Positions 10,815 to 21,181 are shown, counted from the stretch's first letter. The stretch is 64,000 nucleotides of DNA from Brachycybe producta (GCA_036925085.1 JAUPFP010000001.1:14951354-15015353), one strand, 5' to 3'. The notes: generated by a model not told the origin, from the letters alone. A program made the numbers and translations.

Positions 10815-12601
10815 GAGGGCGGGCCCTCGTTTCTGGCGACAGGCAGATAGAACATCTGTCCATCAATTACGGTGGACAGATACTCTCGGCCCTGCAGTAC
10901 CACGGGTGCTAAACCCGTCAGGTACCTCGCCACTGGGCTTTCGCCCGGTGGTACTCGAGCAACCTGTCTTTGGGCAACAGCCTTCGGACAGTCCTTCCTA
11001 AGGTGACCCATCTGGTTACACCGAAAGCATGGACCAGGTTGCCTACGAGTAGGACCTCCACCTCCAGCCGTTTGGCTGGAACCTGACGGCGCTGCTGTGG
11101 ACTTATTTCCACCCTGGCTCTGCCGCTTCGTCTTTCTTTCCTTCTGCCCTCCGGACTTGGCAGTAGCTCCGTCCGCTTTGGACGGTGCCGCTGCCTTCGC
11201 ACCTGAAGAGGTAGAAGTAGACGTAGCAGAGCTCTTGGGCTTTGCCACAGCACCAGAGACCTTGGCCGCAGCCTGGGTCCCTGGTACCATCAAGGTATGG
11301 GCAGGTAACGCTCCCGCCGTAAGCATGTCGGCCTTGACCAACATTGCCTCGGTGGTAAAGTCCCTGACCGTCTCAGCTTTCGATCTCCAGAGAGGTCTGA
11401 GAATCTCCGGCTGCAGTTTTTTCTTATATCGGAGGAGTCGACAAGACTCATCCTCACCAGGAGAAACTCGTTCCGCTAGCTCAACAAAGCGCCAATAGAA
11501 CGCCTGGAGTGATTCCGCAGGCCCTTGCTTCATGGCCTCGAAACGGACAAAACAGGCCTGAGCCTGATTCTTGGTTCCGAAGCGGTGAAGCATCGCCTGC
11601 CTCAACTCCGGCCAGGTTAGGTTCGGCTTGAACTCCACCAAACAGGCGTAATGTTCCTCAGCCGGACCATCGAGCAGGTACGTATAGAAACTGCACCTGG
11701 CCTCATCCGTCCAGCGCTGAGCCCTAGCTTTGGCTTCAAACTGCTGGAGAAAAGGCGTAATGTCCTCTCGTCCATCATACCGGATGAACGAGTGAACCGG
11801 GTTAAAAAACCCAAACGCCTGGATCTCCGACGACACAGCCAGTGCAGGCGTCTACGGCGCGGTACTTACCCGCTGTGGTGCCCTGCTCCAAATCCCCGAA
11901 GTCTCAGCATCAGGTTCAGCATCCACGGGATCCACCAAGTGGACCCGCGGTCGCTGAACGGGCGGAAGAACTCCCCGACCACCTCCTGCAGGAGCGGTCC
12001 GAGTTCCTCCTCCTGGAGGCATCCGCCTGGCCGGAGCCGGCGGCGCCTCCCTCCATACAGCTCGGTGCACGGGCGACGGTGTGAAGTGAGGGTGCTCCCT
12101 GTGGAGCCTCTGACCCACTGGGGAAAGATAACCCTGCCACCACAGTTCATCAATCTCCATGGCAACCTCACGGAGCTGCTCCTCAGTCATCGACACCAAC
12201 CATGACGTCGTGTTCACCGAGGATGGCTCCGGGGTCCCTACCACCTCTCCCGGAAAGGGATTACCTCCACGTCCAACCTGACGGGAGGCAGTGGAGGTTA
12301 ACAGGCCGGCCATAGGCCGTCCGCCTGTCCCAGTCGGGGTTGGTAACCCTCCATCACCACCGTCGGCCGGTGCTTCCCCGGAGACAGTGCCACGACAGTG
12401 CGACCGCACCGTCACAAAGTCTCCAGCCGGAGGTTGGTCCGTAGGGTCAATCTCTACGACACCTTCCTCCGTGGAGTCACCGGGTACGTTCCCGCCGACA
12501 GCACCCTCAACAGGGTGCTGCCCCTCCGGCCGCCTACCACGGCCGACGGTGCGGGAACGCAACTCCAATCCTTCCAACAAACTGCTTCCCCGACCAGACA
12601 T
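10784..12601 (-). pseudogene. GypA gag with one in-frame TAG
   Basis: The first ATG is at 12601-12599. The frame runs to a TGA at 10784, interrupted only by a TAG at 11852-11854, for about 605 codons. The first 250 residues are Gly/Pro/Thr-rich. The centre (around YTYLLDGPAEEHYACL and LTWPELRQAMLHRFG) matches the Retrotrans_gag capsid fold. Next is an Ala/Ser/Lys-rich linker, then one CCHC zinc knuckle CFRCNQMGHLRKDCP, which would bind the RNA genome. Gag forms the virus-like particle. The 3' end overlaps the protease frame. Confidence 0.85.
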
Positions 12602-13270
12602 CGGGAAAACAGGGTCTTGGCCGATTTCGTCCGTGCGAACACGGGCAAAACTGGCCACCACTTGTCGGAAGGAACTCTACCGTAAAATACGGTGAATTTA
12701 CGGACAAAAGTCCGCAAAACACCGACAATTAACGGTAGAACCGTAAACTACCACAGTTTCACGGACAAAAGTCTGTGTCCCACGGTCAGGTTTACGGTGG
12801 AGCTTCTTCTTACCGTTTTCGACCGGTTATATACGGACAACCGTCCGTTATTCACCGTCTATTCGCGGTAAAAAGCTCTTTCACCGTCCTAGAACGGAGA
12901 TACACGGACAACGGTCCGTAATCTACCGTCCACCAACGGTGAAACTGTCTTTGTACCGTGTTTGAACGGTGATTCGCGGACAAAAGTCCGTAATCCACCG
13001 TCTACTTACGGTAAACCTTGACCGTAACCCGGTTTTACCACGGTATCACGGACAAAAGTCCGTGTCCCACGGTATATCACCGGTGAACCTGGCCATAGAC
13101 GGGTTTCCGCCGTAGTTCCACGGACCAAAGTCCGTGCCCTACGGTGTACTACCTGCTACGGTAAAGTTACCTTTTTACCGAGTTCTACCGGTCCTGCACG
13201 GTAAATCACCGTGCTACCGGTATACTAACGGTAAAAATAACTGTTATCCCGCGTTCGGACCCACAGTCAT
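12602..13270 (-). repeat. GypA 5' leader made of about seven 72-bp hairpin repeats
   Basis: The motif ACGGAC, 2-4 bases, then GTCCGT (a short hairpin) occurs at 12701, 12762, 12834, 12905, 12977, 13049 and 13121, that is at steps of 61, 72, 71, 72, 72 and 72 bases. ACGGT and ACCGT words fill the spacers. The segment sits upstream of gag, where a leader or 5' intron would be. It stops at the TA microsatellite without an LTR, so the 5' LTR and primer site are lost. No gene is seen in it. Confidence 0.8.
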
Positions 13271-13271
13271 C

Positions 13272-13320
<49 letters not shown>

Positions 13321-13408
13321 TATACACATACATATATATACACGTATATACATATATATGTATATATATATATATATACATATATATACATATATATGTA
13401 TATATATG

Positions 13409-13464
<56 letters not shown>

Positions 13465-13540
13465 TATGTATATATATGTATGTATATACATACATATGTA
13501 CATACATATGTATATACATATATGTATGTATACATATAGA

Positions 13541-13587
<47 letters not shown>

Positions 13588-14078
13588 ATGTATATATATA
13601 TATATATATAGAATATGTATATGTATATATATATATATATACACACACATACATATATATATATGTATATATTATATGTATATGTATATATGTATATGTG
13701 TATATGTGTATATGTATATGTGTATATGTATATATGTATATGTGTATGTATATATGTATCTATGTATATATGTATATATATGTATATATGTATATATATG
13801 TATATATGTATATATGTATATATGTATATATGTATATATGTGTATATATGTATATATGTATATATGTATATATGTATATATGTATATATGTATATATGTA
13901 TATATGTGTATATGTATATATGTGTATATATGTATATATGTATATATGTATATATGTATATATGTATATATGTATATATGTATATATGTATATATGTATA
14001 TATATGTATATATGTGTATATGTGTATATGTGTATATGTGTATATGTGTATATATGTATATATGTATATATGTATACA

Positions 14079-14165
<87 letters not shown>

Positions 14166-14235
14166 ATATATATGTGTGTATATATATGTATATATGTGTG
14201 TATATATATGTATGTGTATATATATATATATATAT
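13271..14235. repeat. TA/TATATG microsatellite, about 965 bp
   Basis: Blocks of (TA)n, TATATG and TATATGTG follow each other without a break. Long open frames exist on both strands, but they only encode Tyr-Ile-Cys-Val repeats and are artefacts. LTR-X has inserted into its right part, and the repeat resumes at 21184. Confidence 0.97.
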
Positions 14236-15126
14236 TGTAACGAACCACCTTGTGGTGGATAAAATATACCAAAAAGCGGTTGGCTAAGCCGCTTATTTTA
14301 TCCTGGTTCGGGAGGAAGGGAACAAATTAATCCCTTTTCCTATTCCTCACAAGTTCTTCCTTGTTGAACTTTTACAGTAAAATGGATCTTTTAGCTGTCT
14401 GCTACCCCTCGGGCTTTCGCCCGTTAAAAGCTAGTTGATCGTGCTGTCCCTTGAAGTTGCATCTAGAAGTGTTGATCCGGGTTTTCACCCGGATTGATAA
14501 TTCGAGATGAAGATGATTTCAGAACTTTCGTTCTCTCCATAAGTATAAGAAATAAGACTTGGCAATTTTCAAAGTATACCATTTGTTTATTTACAATTCC
14601 ATTCTAGTCTTTAAAAAGACTGTTCTCTCTGAACAAACTTGAGCATAGATTCGTTGTCTCAAGAGTGCTTCAGTGAATGCTTTCTTTTACACAAAAATAC
14701 ACGGCCTTTTATACCCAAAAAGAGGATACTGAGAACCATTTCTCAGTATTCTCTGATTGGGCAAAATCGAAATGAAAAACCAAACTGGCCAATCAATTTG
14801 ATTGACCAGTGGTCACCAAAATATAGAAATATGATTCATCCTTTAAAAACAATAATTTTCCAAGAAAAATACAACCCCATTGACTTAATGCTACTGCTTA
14901 TCAGCATGATCTTTTTGTATTAAGGGGTGGGACTGGGAGAGAAAGAGACCCAAGACCCAAGAGGTGACCCAAGACAGGATATTGGCGTTGTCAGCTGAGA
15001 GAACTAGGTCAATCCTCTGTACATCCGTACAGAGGGTTGACAAAGTTCCAGGCCAATTCAAAAACAAAAACAAACGATCCACAAAAAACTAAGTGAGCCA
15101 GGAGCGCTCCTGGACTGATCGTTTCA
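14236..15126 (-). repeat. LTR-X 3' LTR (891 bp)
   Basis: On the plus strand it runs TGTAACGAACC...GATCGTTTCA, so each strand shows TG...CA termini. It contains several perfect hairpins: CCACC/GGTGG; a nested pair GGATAAAATA/TATTTTATCC around AAGCGG/CCGCTT at 14258-14305; CTCTGTAC/GTACAGAG near 15015; and the palindrome CCAGGAGCGCTCCTGG near 15098. The small ORFs in it recur identically in the other LTR and are not genes. Confidence 0.95.
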
Positions 15127-15140
15127 CCCCCCCCCAACTA
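15127..15140 (-). other. LTR-X polypurine tract
   Basis: On the minus strand TTGGGGGGGGG directly precedes the 3' LTR. It is the expected plus-strand primer and fixes the element orientation. Confidence 0.8.
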
Positions 15141-15728
15141 AGCATGAAGTTCGTCCCTGAACTTCACACTGGTAAGCAGCCGCATTAAGTCAAAAACAAA
15201 TCCCTTTTTGAAAAATTTTCACTTTGCATAACCAAAAATAAAAATATACAATTTGTACCAATAAAAACAATATCACAGGTTTCAATTTGACTCATCACAG
15301 TTGATTTGTAACCCTGAAATCCCTTAGACCCCCGAAAATCAATTTACCCCCATCAAATTTGTATTTAAGTTCGACTAGAACATACCCAAAATACAGAAAA
15401 AATTTAAAAATAACCTATATCTTTTTCATCGATAAATATACAAAGAAAAACGTATCCACGAACTTTAATTTAAATTCCATCTCCCTCCCAAAAACCCTGA
15501 CTAATTAAAAACAAAGTTAACGGAAGGTTAAACCCTTTTTAACCCTCCCCCTAAAAAGAATGTTTTAAAAGAAATTAATTTGGCCCCAAATTAAATTTCT
15601 AACCCACAAATTAAAACAGATTTTAAAACCCCCAAAAGAAAACGAAAATTCAAAATTTTAACTTTTAAAAAGAAACCCCTTATTTTTCTTTTAACCCCAA
15701 AAATTAAAAATAAAAACAATTTGAAAAA
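15141..15728 (-). other. LTR-X 3' noncoding region
   Basis: About 590 bases rich in A and C on the plus strand (runs of AAAA and CCCC) lie between the end of the long ORF and the polypurine tract. No ORF, motif or repeat unit was recognised. Confidence 0.6.
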
Positions 15729-15818
15729 TTACGCTTCCTCGCTGACTCGTTCCTCTGGTTTCCTCAGCGTGGATCGGAACTGGTCCATGCTGGTCCTTTT
15801 TCGGTCCTGGTCCTCCGT

Positions 15819-18776
15819 CTAGTGGTCCGGCTCGAGATGTCCCTGCTGATCTCTGGCTCCTGGTTCCGCCTCCGTTGAAAGGATGTTAAGGTCCTCCAAC
15901 ATCCTAAGGGGAACGACTTGTGACCGTGGGATTGCTCCCAATATGATGGACTCCATGAAGTCCAGTTGTTGAGTGGCCAGATGCGCATTCCCATCCTGCT
16001 CCTTGAGTCGATGATGAACCACGTTGCGGTGTCCTCGGCTACTGGGGATCAGGGTCGCTACCATCGAAGAGATGACCACTTCCAGGATGTTACTTGTCGA
16101 CTTGTCCCAAGGCTGCGGGTAGATGAGTTGAAGCGTCCCTGGCTCGGCGTTGTCATGAAGGACAACGACGGGCCAATGATCTAAAACCTGAATGATTACT
16201 GCAGTCCAGGGCCGGTCCAGTCGCGGACGGAGTCGATCTTCCTTAATGCCATCGTCACTGTGGAAGAAACCTAAATACCTGAATACATTTCTTCCCCAGC
16301 GTCGCCCAAAAGACACCAAACTGTTCCTTAGGAGCCGAAATTGCTGTCGGTTGGAAAGCTTTCCATCCGACATATCCAGTCGGTCCTTTGGCCATTGTTG
16401 AGGAGGTGGTGGTGGAGAGACCTTCGGGATCGCTCCCGTGGGTGGTCCAGGCGCTGGTCGGCTTGGATGCCCGCGTTCCCCTGCGAAGATCTGGTCACGA
16501 CGTTCCCTCCTCCTCTCTGTTGCACCTTGTCCTTTCCTGGCCTGTCCAGGTATGTGGGGATGGCGAAACGGCTGGATTCTGGCCGTCTCGGATCTCCTTG
16601 GTGGGTCCCTTGACTCCTCCCTCGGTCCGGTTCTTCGTTCCTCTTGAGGCTGACTTCTTGTGACGTCTCCTTGGCGTCTTGGGTCCCTTGGCCTTTCAGC
16701 AACGAATTTTTCCCTGTCGGGCCGAGCGGGATTGCTCACCGCTGGCGGATAAGCGTCTCTCCTCGGATCTACGACTTTAGAAGCAATGGAGACCCTCTCC
16801 ATTGCCCCAGACAAAATTAATGGTTTGTTAGGTTGGTGCACATACCCTCTGACGACTGGTTGGTCCACCGTGACCCAGCTGTTTGAGGGGGAGACATCCC
16901 TTGGCGTTGTCCTTTTTGGTAAAGCTGTTCCCACTGCTGGCACCTTGATCGGGGACCGTCCCCTAGCCGCAAGTTCCTTATTTTGCCCCTTTATCCAATC
17001 CTGCATTGCCTTCTTATCGGCATTCCTTTCGCCTTTCGTCCGGCCACTCCTTCGAGAGCCCCCTAGCTCTGCTGGCAGACATCCATCATGTAGACTCCCT
17101 GGTGGAGTATCCATCTCTTCCGGTGGCCTGGGAAATTGTAGAGTTGGGTCCCTGGCGGGCCCTTCATAGACGATCTCCGGCTCTGGATTGCCGCTTCGAC
17201 GCTGTTCGGGAGGCGAGTGCATTAGCGGAACGAAATTAGTTAGCTCACCCTCTGGCGTCTTCCTTTTCTTCGTTTTCGAAGATCCTTTTGCTTTTTCCTT
17301 TGTGGGAGATGAAGGCACGGCATTGCTGCCGGGAGGGATCCCTGCAGCGATGATTTCGTCGTCTTCTTCCCCAAAAAGCATCCTTAACCAATCCGGCGTC
17401 ATTTCGCCGGTATCCATCAATATCTCCAATTCGGATGCCTCTTCGGTCCCAGATGCTCCCTTATCTATGAATCCAGCCATCCTCTTTCTGATTATTCCCT
17501 TTTTAGACGCTGACACTTTTTTCTTTTTGAAAAAACTCGACACGCGACTATTCTTTGCAGAATCACAATTCGAAGTGGCGTCCAAAATGGCGGTTGTCTT
17601 CTCACGTGATCCTGTGGGGCTTACAAATTCAATTTCCGGCCGGAAGTGGGAGGAGCTTTTACCCAAAAAGTCTCTTCCTCCTTTTTCTCCCACCAGGCGG
17701 CGCTCCATATAGCGGCAAATTTGAATTTTGGCCTCTCCTTTACACAATTTGGACGTTAATGCATCGTTTGATGGATTTTTAACGCCAAATTGTTCCTTTT
17801 TAGGAGTCAATTGAGTTTTAGAGTTCTCAATCATTGTTCCTACCCGTGTTTGCACACGGGAGGCTGTAGATGTCTCTCCTATAGAGATATTTTCGGCCTG
17901 CCCGCGTGTCTTTTTCCAGAATTCCTTTTTGGACATCCTGTCCGTGGTTTCCTTTCGTTTTTGATGACCACCCTGATCATCTTTAGTGCCACCCTGACAC
18001 TTTTCCATTTTCGCATCTTCCCTATAAAGATGCTCCTTTTTAGTTCCACCCTGGAACTTTTTGTTTCGAGGCGTTTCTTCCCTATGAAGATGTTCCTCTC
18101 CTTTTTCAGGAGCAGCTACTCCTAGCTTCACTGCAACCTGTTTCCCATTGGACCGCACCATGACATCCACCTTAGATGTCTCGATGAGCCCACTTTGCAG
18201 TGACACTGTTGGTTGGCATCCCCTATAGACGCTACAACTTCTGAGGCCAGTTGCAAAGTTCCCATTTTGTTCCTTTACAGGAGCAGTTACTTCCTTTTTC
18301 ACTAACTCCTGTTCCTTTACAGGAGTAGCTACTTTCCTTTTCACTGACTCCTGTTCCCTGAAGGGCTTAGTTTCGACATTTCCTTTTAATGTCTTGACGG
18401 CCCCACTTTGCAGTGGTTTCTTGAGTTGACCTCCCCCATGGATGATACGACTTTCGATTCCAACTGCAATTTCCTTTTTCGATGTCAGTCTTGTTGAGGC
18501 TATTTGTCGTGCTACAGCTTGGCTTCCTTTTTGTTTCTTTGCAGGCACCGTATGTCGGTCATTTTGGCACAGGTCTGTGGGTTCCCCTATAGATCCCTCC
18601 TGTCGAACCTCGATGCACATAACGCGTGGTTGCTCGGAGACTTCCCTTTTTTGCCGAGTTGCAGCTTGGACTCCCTGATGACTCTCCAAGTTGACTTCGA
18701 TTTTTCCGTTATCCTTTTCCGTAATTGTTTCAGTTTCGGGCGTCACTACTTTGGGGCTGAGTGGCGCCCTTAGAAG
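15819..18776 (-). CDS. LTR-X ORF2: large protein of unknown function, expressed by -1 frameshift from gag
   Basis: The frame is open for about 985 codons from the slip site to a TAG at 15819-15821. It starts without an ATG (the first in-frame ATG is more than 40 codons in), as expected for a frameshift product. Residues 1-550 are Lys/Glu/Thr-rich with short repeats (PVKEQ twice, EHLHREE and EHLYRED, QGGTK twice). Residues 550-790 are Arg/Pro-rich. The last 180 residues look folded, with RPWTAVIIQVLDHWPVVVL near residue 860. That core resembles the His-Trp strand of Ulp1/C48 peptidases, and a later EQDGNAHLATQQL stretch sits where the Gln...Cys motif would be, but Cys is absent. No protease, RT or integrase signature is present. 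After the TAG the frame stays open for 29 more codons to a TAA. Function unknown. Confidence 0.85.
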   Translation of the reverse strand, partial: LLRAPLSPKVVTPETETITEKDNGKIEVNLESHQGVQAATRQKREVSEQPRVMCIEVRQEGSIGEPTDLCQNDRHTVPAKKQKGSQAVARQIASTRLTSKKEIAVGIESRIIHGGGQLKKPLQSGAVKTLKGNVETKPFREQESVKRKVATPVKEQELVKKEVTAPVKEQNGNFATGLRSCSVYRGCQPTVSLQSGLIETSKVDVMVRSNGKQVAVKLGVAAPEKGEEHLHREETPRNKKFQGGTKKEHLYREDAKMEKCQGGTKDDQGGHQKRKETTDRMSKKEFWKKTRGQAENISIGETSTASRVQTRVGTMIENSKTQLTPKKEQFGVKNPSNDALTSKLCKGEAKIQICRYMERRLVGEKGGRDFLGKSSSHFRPEIEFVSPTGSREKTTAILDATSNCDSAKNSRVSSFFKKKKVSASKKGIIRKRMAGFIDKGASGTEEASELEILMDTGEMTPDWLRMLFGEEDDEIIAAGIPPGSNAVPSSPTKEKAKGSSKTKKRKTPEGELTNFVPLMHSPPEQRRSGNPEPEIVYEGPARDPTLQFPRPPEEMDTPPGSLHDGCLPAELGGSRRSGRTKGERNADKKAMQDWIKGQNKELAARGRSPIKVPAVGTALPKRTTPRDVSPSNSWVTVDQPVVRGYVHQPNKPLILSGAMERVSIASKVVDPRRDAYPPAVSNPARPDREKFVAERPRDPRRQGDVTRSQPQEERRTGPREESRDPPRRSETARIQPFRHPHIPGQARKGQGATERRRERRDQIFAGERGHPSRPAPGPPTGAIPKVSPPPPPQQWPKDRLDMSDGKLSNRQQFRLLRNSLVSFGRRWGRNVFRYLGFFHSDDGIKEDRLRPRLDRPWTAVIIQVLDHWPVVVLHDNAEPGTLQLIYPQPWDKSTSNILEVVISSMVATLIPSSRGHRNVVHHRLKEQDGNAHLATQQLDFMESIILGAIPRSQVVPLRMLEDLNILSTEAEPGARDQQGHLEPDH

Positions 18777-18782
18777 TTTAAA
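18738..18782 (-). promoter_or_regulatory. -1 programmed ribosomal frameshift signal of LTR-X
   Basis: On the minus strand the last gag codons read GCT TTA AAC TTC TAA. The heptamer T TTA AAC (18782-18776) is in the exact phase of a canonical X XXY YYZ slip site. Six bases later (TTCTAA) a hairpin begins: GGGCG, mismatch C-A, CACT pairs with AGTG, CGCCC, with a 12-base loop, occupying 18769-18738. Spacer length, stem length and phase all match known -1 signals, and the -1 frame is the 985-codon ORF2. The slip would yield a Gag-ORF2 protein of about 1,458 residues as a minority product. Confidence 0.88.
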
Positions 18783-20194
18783 GCCTCTTCGGTCAGATTT
18801 TCCTCATGAAAATAGTGCGTCACCCCATTGATGTCGACAGGCACCAGTCTCATACCATTTGGCAGGACGTGAGTTTCGTAAACTTCGACAGTATTTGAAA
18901 CTTGCGTCGCCGTCGTTGCCAACGGTTCGTCGACTCTGTTTACAGGTGTCGGTGTAGCCGCAGCAACGCTCCTTCCTTGTTCCGGTTTGGTTCTAGCAGG
19001 ATTTGGGCAGTCACGACCCATGTGGCCCGCCTCCCAACATCGGTAGCAGATGAGCGGCCCCTGATTTTTGTTCCAAGGAGTTCTCTGTCTGTTTTGATGT
19101 TCCTTGTCTGTCCGTTTCGGTCCTTGATTGTCAGCCTTTTCAGGCGGATTCGACACCGTGTCTTGTCCGCTTGATACCTTTGGTTGACTTTGTTGATTTG
19201 CTCGATTCGGCTGGCTTGCGCCCGCTTTGGTTGTAGTTCCAGCCGAGTTTTTGTAAATCAACTCCTTTTCATCAACGAGTTCACCTTCAGTTTGAGTGGT
19301 GAAGCGAATGAACTCGTGATACCGATCCTTTGGCGCCCCATACAGATGTTTTCGAAGTGCTGGTAGCAGACTCTTTCGGAGCGTAGCTATCAGCAAAGAT
19401 TCATCATCATTTGGGTGAATCCTTCGATACATCTCTGCATATTTTTCAGCATAGACCCTGAAAGTTTCGTGGTCTTGCTGGCGCCTCTCAATCAACTCTC
19501 GATTCATGCGGACTTTTTGGTCCGGCAGGAGAAATTCGGCAATGATTCCCTCCTTCATAATCGACCAGGTGATCTCTTGTCCCTCGTAAGCAGAGCGGAA
19601 GTGTGCAAGCCATTTTATTGCACGCTTCCGTAAGAGCCCTGTGAAGTGTCTGCATCGCTGCAGGGAGTTCCAGTCATGTGCGGTAGCGATGTCTTCGAAT
19701 TCTTCCACATAGAGAAGGATGTTCTCGTCGCCCTCGTATTTCGGGAATCCCTGCAGAGGATGTAACGAATTCCTCTCAGAGTATGGCGTAGGTCCCAGGT
19801 CCGGTGTCCATTTGGTAGTTTCATCCGGACCGGGCTTTCGCCCGGGTTCGATCGATTCCAATTCAGTGTTGATCGAGCCCGCTCTCTTCTCGCTTCGTTC
19901 GTCGCCCAGAATTTGACGAACCAATTCATCCTGTTTTTCCTTAGACAGTTTACCAATGATGTCGGCAATGGCGGCGTGTTCTGGCGTCTTGCTCCCATCA
20001 TTGGACTGCACCTCAGGCTTGACAGCAACAGGAGTTGGTGGAAGTACTTCGGTTTCCTCCTTGGCCTCCTCCAGTTGAGTACGTTGCCTCTTCACGATCC
20101 TTTTCAACGCAGCAGTTTTCTTCTTTCGACGTCGTTCCTCCCTCAGTCTCTCGAGGTCCCTCAGATCTTTAAGTAGCTTTTGAAGACTGGTCAT
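18770..20194 (-). CDS. LTR-X Gag (474 residues)
   Basis: The ATG at 20194-20192 lies about 100 bases after the 5' LTR, and the frame is intact to TAA at 18770. Residues 1-60 form a very basic and acidic coiled-coil-like segment (LERLREERRRKKK). Residues about 135-290 match the Retrotrans_gag capsid domain (LLYVEEFEDIATAHDW, REL.ERRQ, FRVYAEKYAEMYRRI). A single CCHC zinc knuckle CYRCWEAGHMGRDCP is at about residue 383. It would form the particle and bind RNA. Its end overlaps the frameshift site. The Gly-Met-rich tail (about 75 residues after the knuckle) is a plausible spacer. Confidence 0.95.
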   Translation of the reverse strand: MTSLQKLLKDLRDLERLREERRRKKKTAALKRIVKRQRTQLEEAKEETEVLPPTPVAVKPEVQSNDGSKTPEHAAIADIIGKLSKEKQDELVRQILGDERSEKRAGSINTELESIEPGRKPGPDETTKWTPDLGPTPYSERNSLHPLQGFPKYEGDENILLYVEEFEDIATAHDWNSLQRCRHFTGLLRKRAIKWLAHFRSAYEGQEITWSIMKEGIIAEFLLPDQKVRMNRELIERRQQDHETFRVYAEKYAEMYRRIHPNDDESLLIATLRKSLLPALRKHLYGAPKDRYHEFIRFTTQTEGELVDEKELIYKNSAGTTTKAGASQPNRANQQSQPKVSSGQDTVSNPPEKADNQGPKRTDKEHQNRQRTPWNKNQGPLICYRCWEAGHMGRDCPNPARTKPEQGRSVAAATPTPVNRVDEPLATTATQVSNTVEVYETHVLPNGMRLVPVDINGVTHYFHEENLTEEALNF

Positions 20195-20272
20195 TTCTGA
20201 CGTCGATTATTCTCTGCTGCGTGTTTTTCAACACGATTTTCGTAGCTTACGGAGTAACAAGTTGTTCAACTA

Positions 20273-20288
20273 CCCGGCGCCTCCACCA
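20273..20288 (-). other. LTR-X primer-binding site
   Basis: Four bases inside the 5' LTR the minus strand reads TGGTGGAGGCGCCGGG, complementary to a tRNA 3' end (CCA tail included). It is closest, from memory, to tRNA-Ala ends; the exact tRNA is not certain. Confidence 0.75.
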
Positions 20289-20292
20289 AATT

Positions 20293-21181
20293 TGTAACGA
20301 ACCACCTTGTGGTGGATAAAATATACCAAAAAGCGGTTGGCTAAGCCGCTTATTTTATCCTGGTTCGGGAGGAAGGGAACAAATTAATCCCTTTTCCTAT
20401 TCCTCACAAGTTCTTCCTTGTTGAACTTTTACAGTAAAATGGATCTTTTAGCTGTCTGCTACCCCTCGGGCTTTCGCCCGTTAAAAGCTAGTTGATCGTG
20501 CTGTCCCTTGAAGTTGCATCTAGAAGTGTTGATCCGGGTTTTCACCCGGATTGATAATTCGAGATGAAGATGATTTCAGAACTTTCGTTCTCTCCATAAG
20601 TATAAGAAATAAGACTTGGCAATTTTCAAAGTATACCATTTGTTTATTTACAATTCCATTCTAGTCTTTAAAAAGACTGTTCTCTCTGAACAAACTTGAG
20701 CATAGATTCGTTGTCTCAAGAGTGCTTCAGTGAATGCTTTCTTTTACACAAAAATACACGGCCTTTTATACCCAAAAAGAGGATACTGAGAACCATTTCT
20801 CAGTATTCTCTGATTGGGCAAAATCGAAATGAAAAACCAAACTGGCCAATCAATTTGATTGACCAGTGGTCACCAAAATATAGAAATATGATTCATCCTT
20901 TAAAAACAATAATTTTCCAAGAAAAATACAACCCCATTGACTTAATGCTACTGCTTATCAGCATGATCTTTTTGTATTAAGGGGTGGGACTGGGAGAGAA
21001 AGAGACCCAAGACCCAAGAGGTGACCCAAGACAGGATATTGGCGTTGTCAGCTGAGAGAACTAGGTCAATCCTCTGTACATCCGTACAGAGGGTTGACAA
21101 AGTTCCAGGCCAATTCAAAAACAAAAACAAACGATCCACAAAAAACTAAGTGAGCCAGGAGCGCTCCTGGACTGATCGTTT

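Noticed and set aside
12697..13260. Regularly spaced palindromic repeats resembling a CRISPR array
   Set aside because: Units are degenerate along their whole length, spacers share ACGGT words, no cas genes exist, and the segment is part of a retroelement.
13134..14287. Long open frames on both strands
   Set aside because: They are six-frame readings of a TA/TATATG microsatellite and encode only Tyr/Ile/Cys/Val repeats.
14639..15082. 94- and 63-codon ORFs inside LTR-X LTRs
   Set aside because: They occur identically in both LTRs, have no domain and lie on arbitrary strands; they are chance frames.
15819..16330. Active Ulp1-type protease in LTR-X ORF2
   Set aside because: No Cys occupies the expected nucleophile position, so only a loose fold similarity is claimed.
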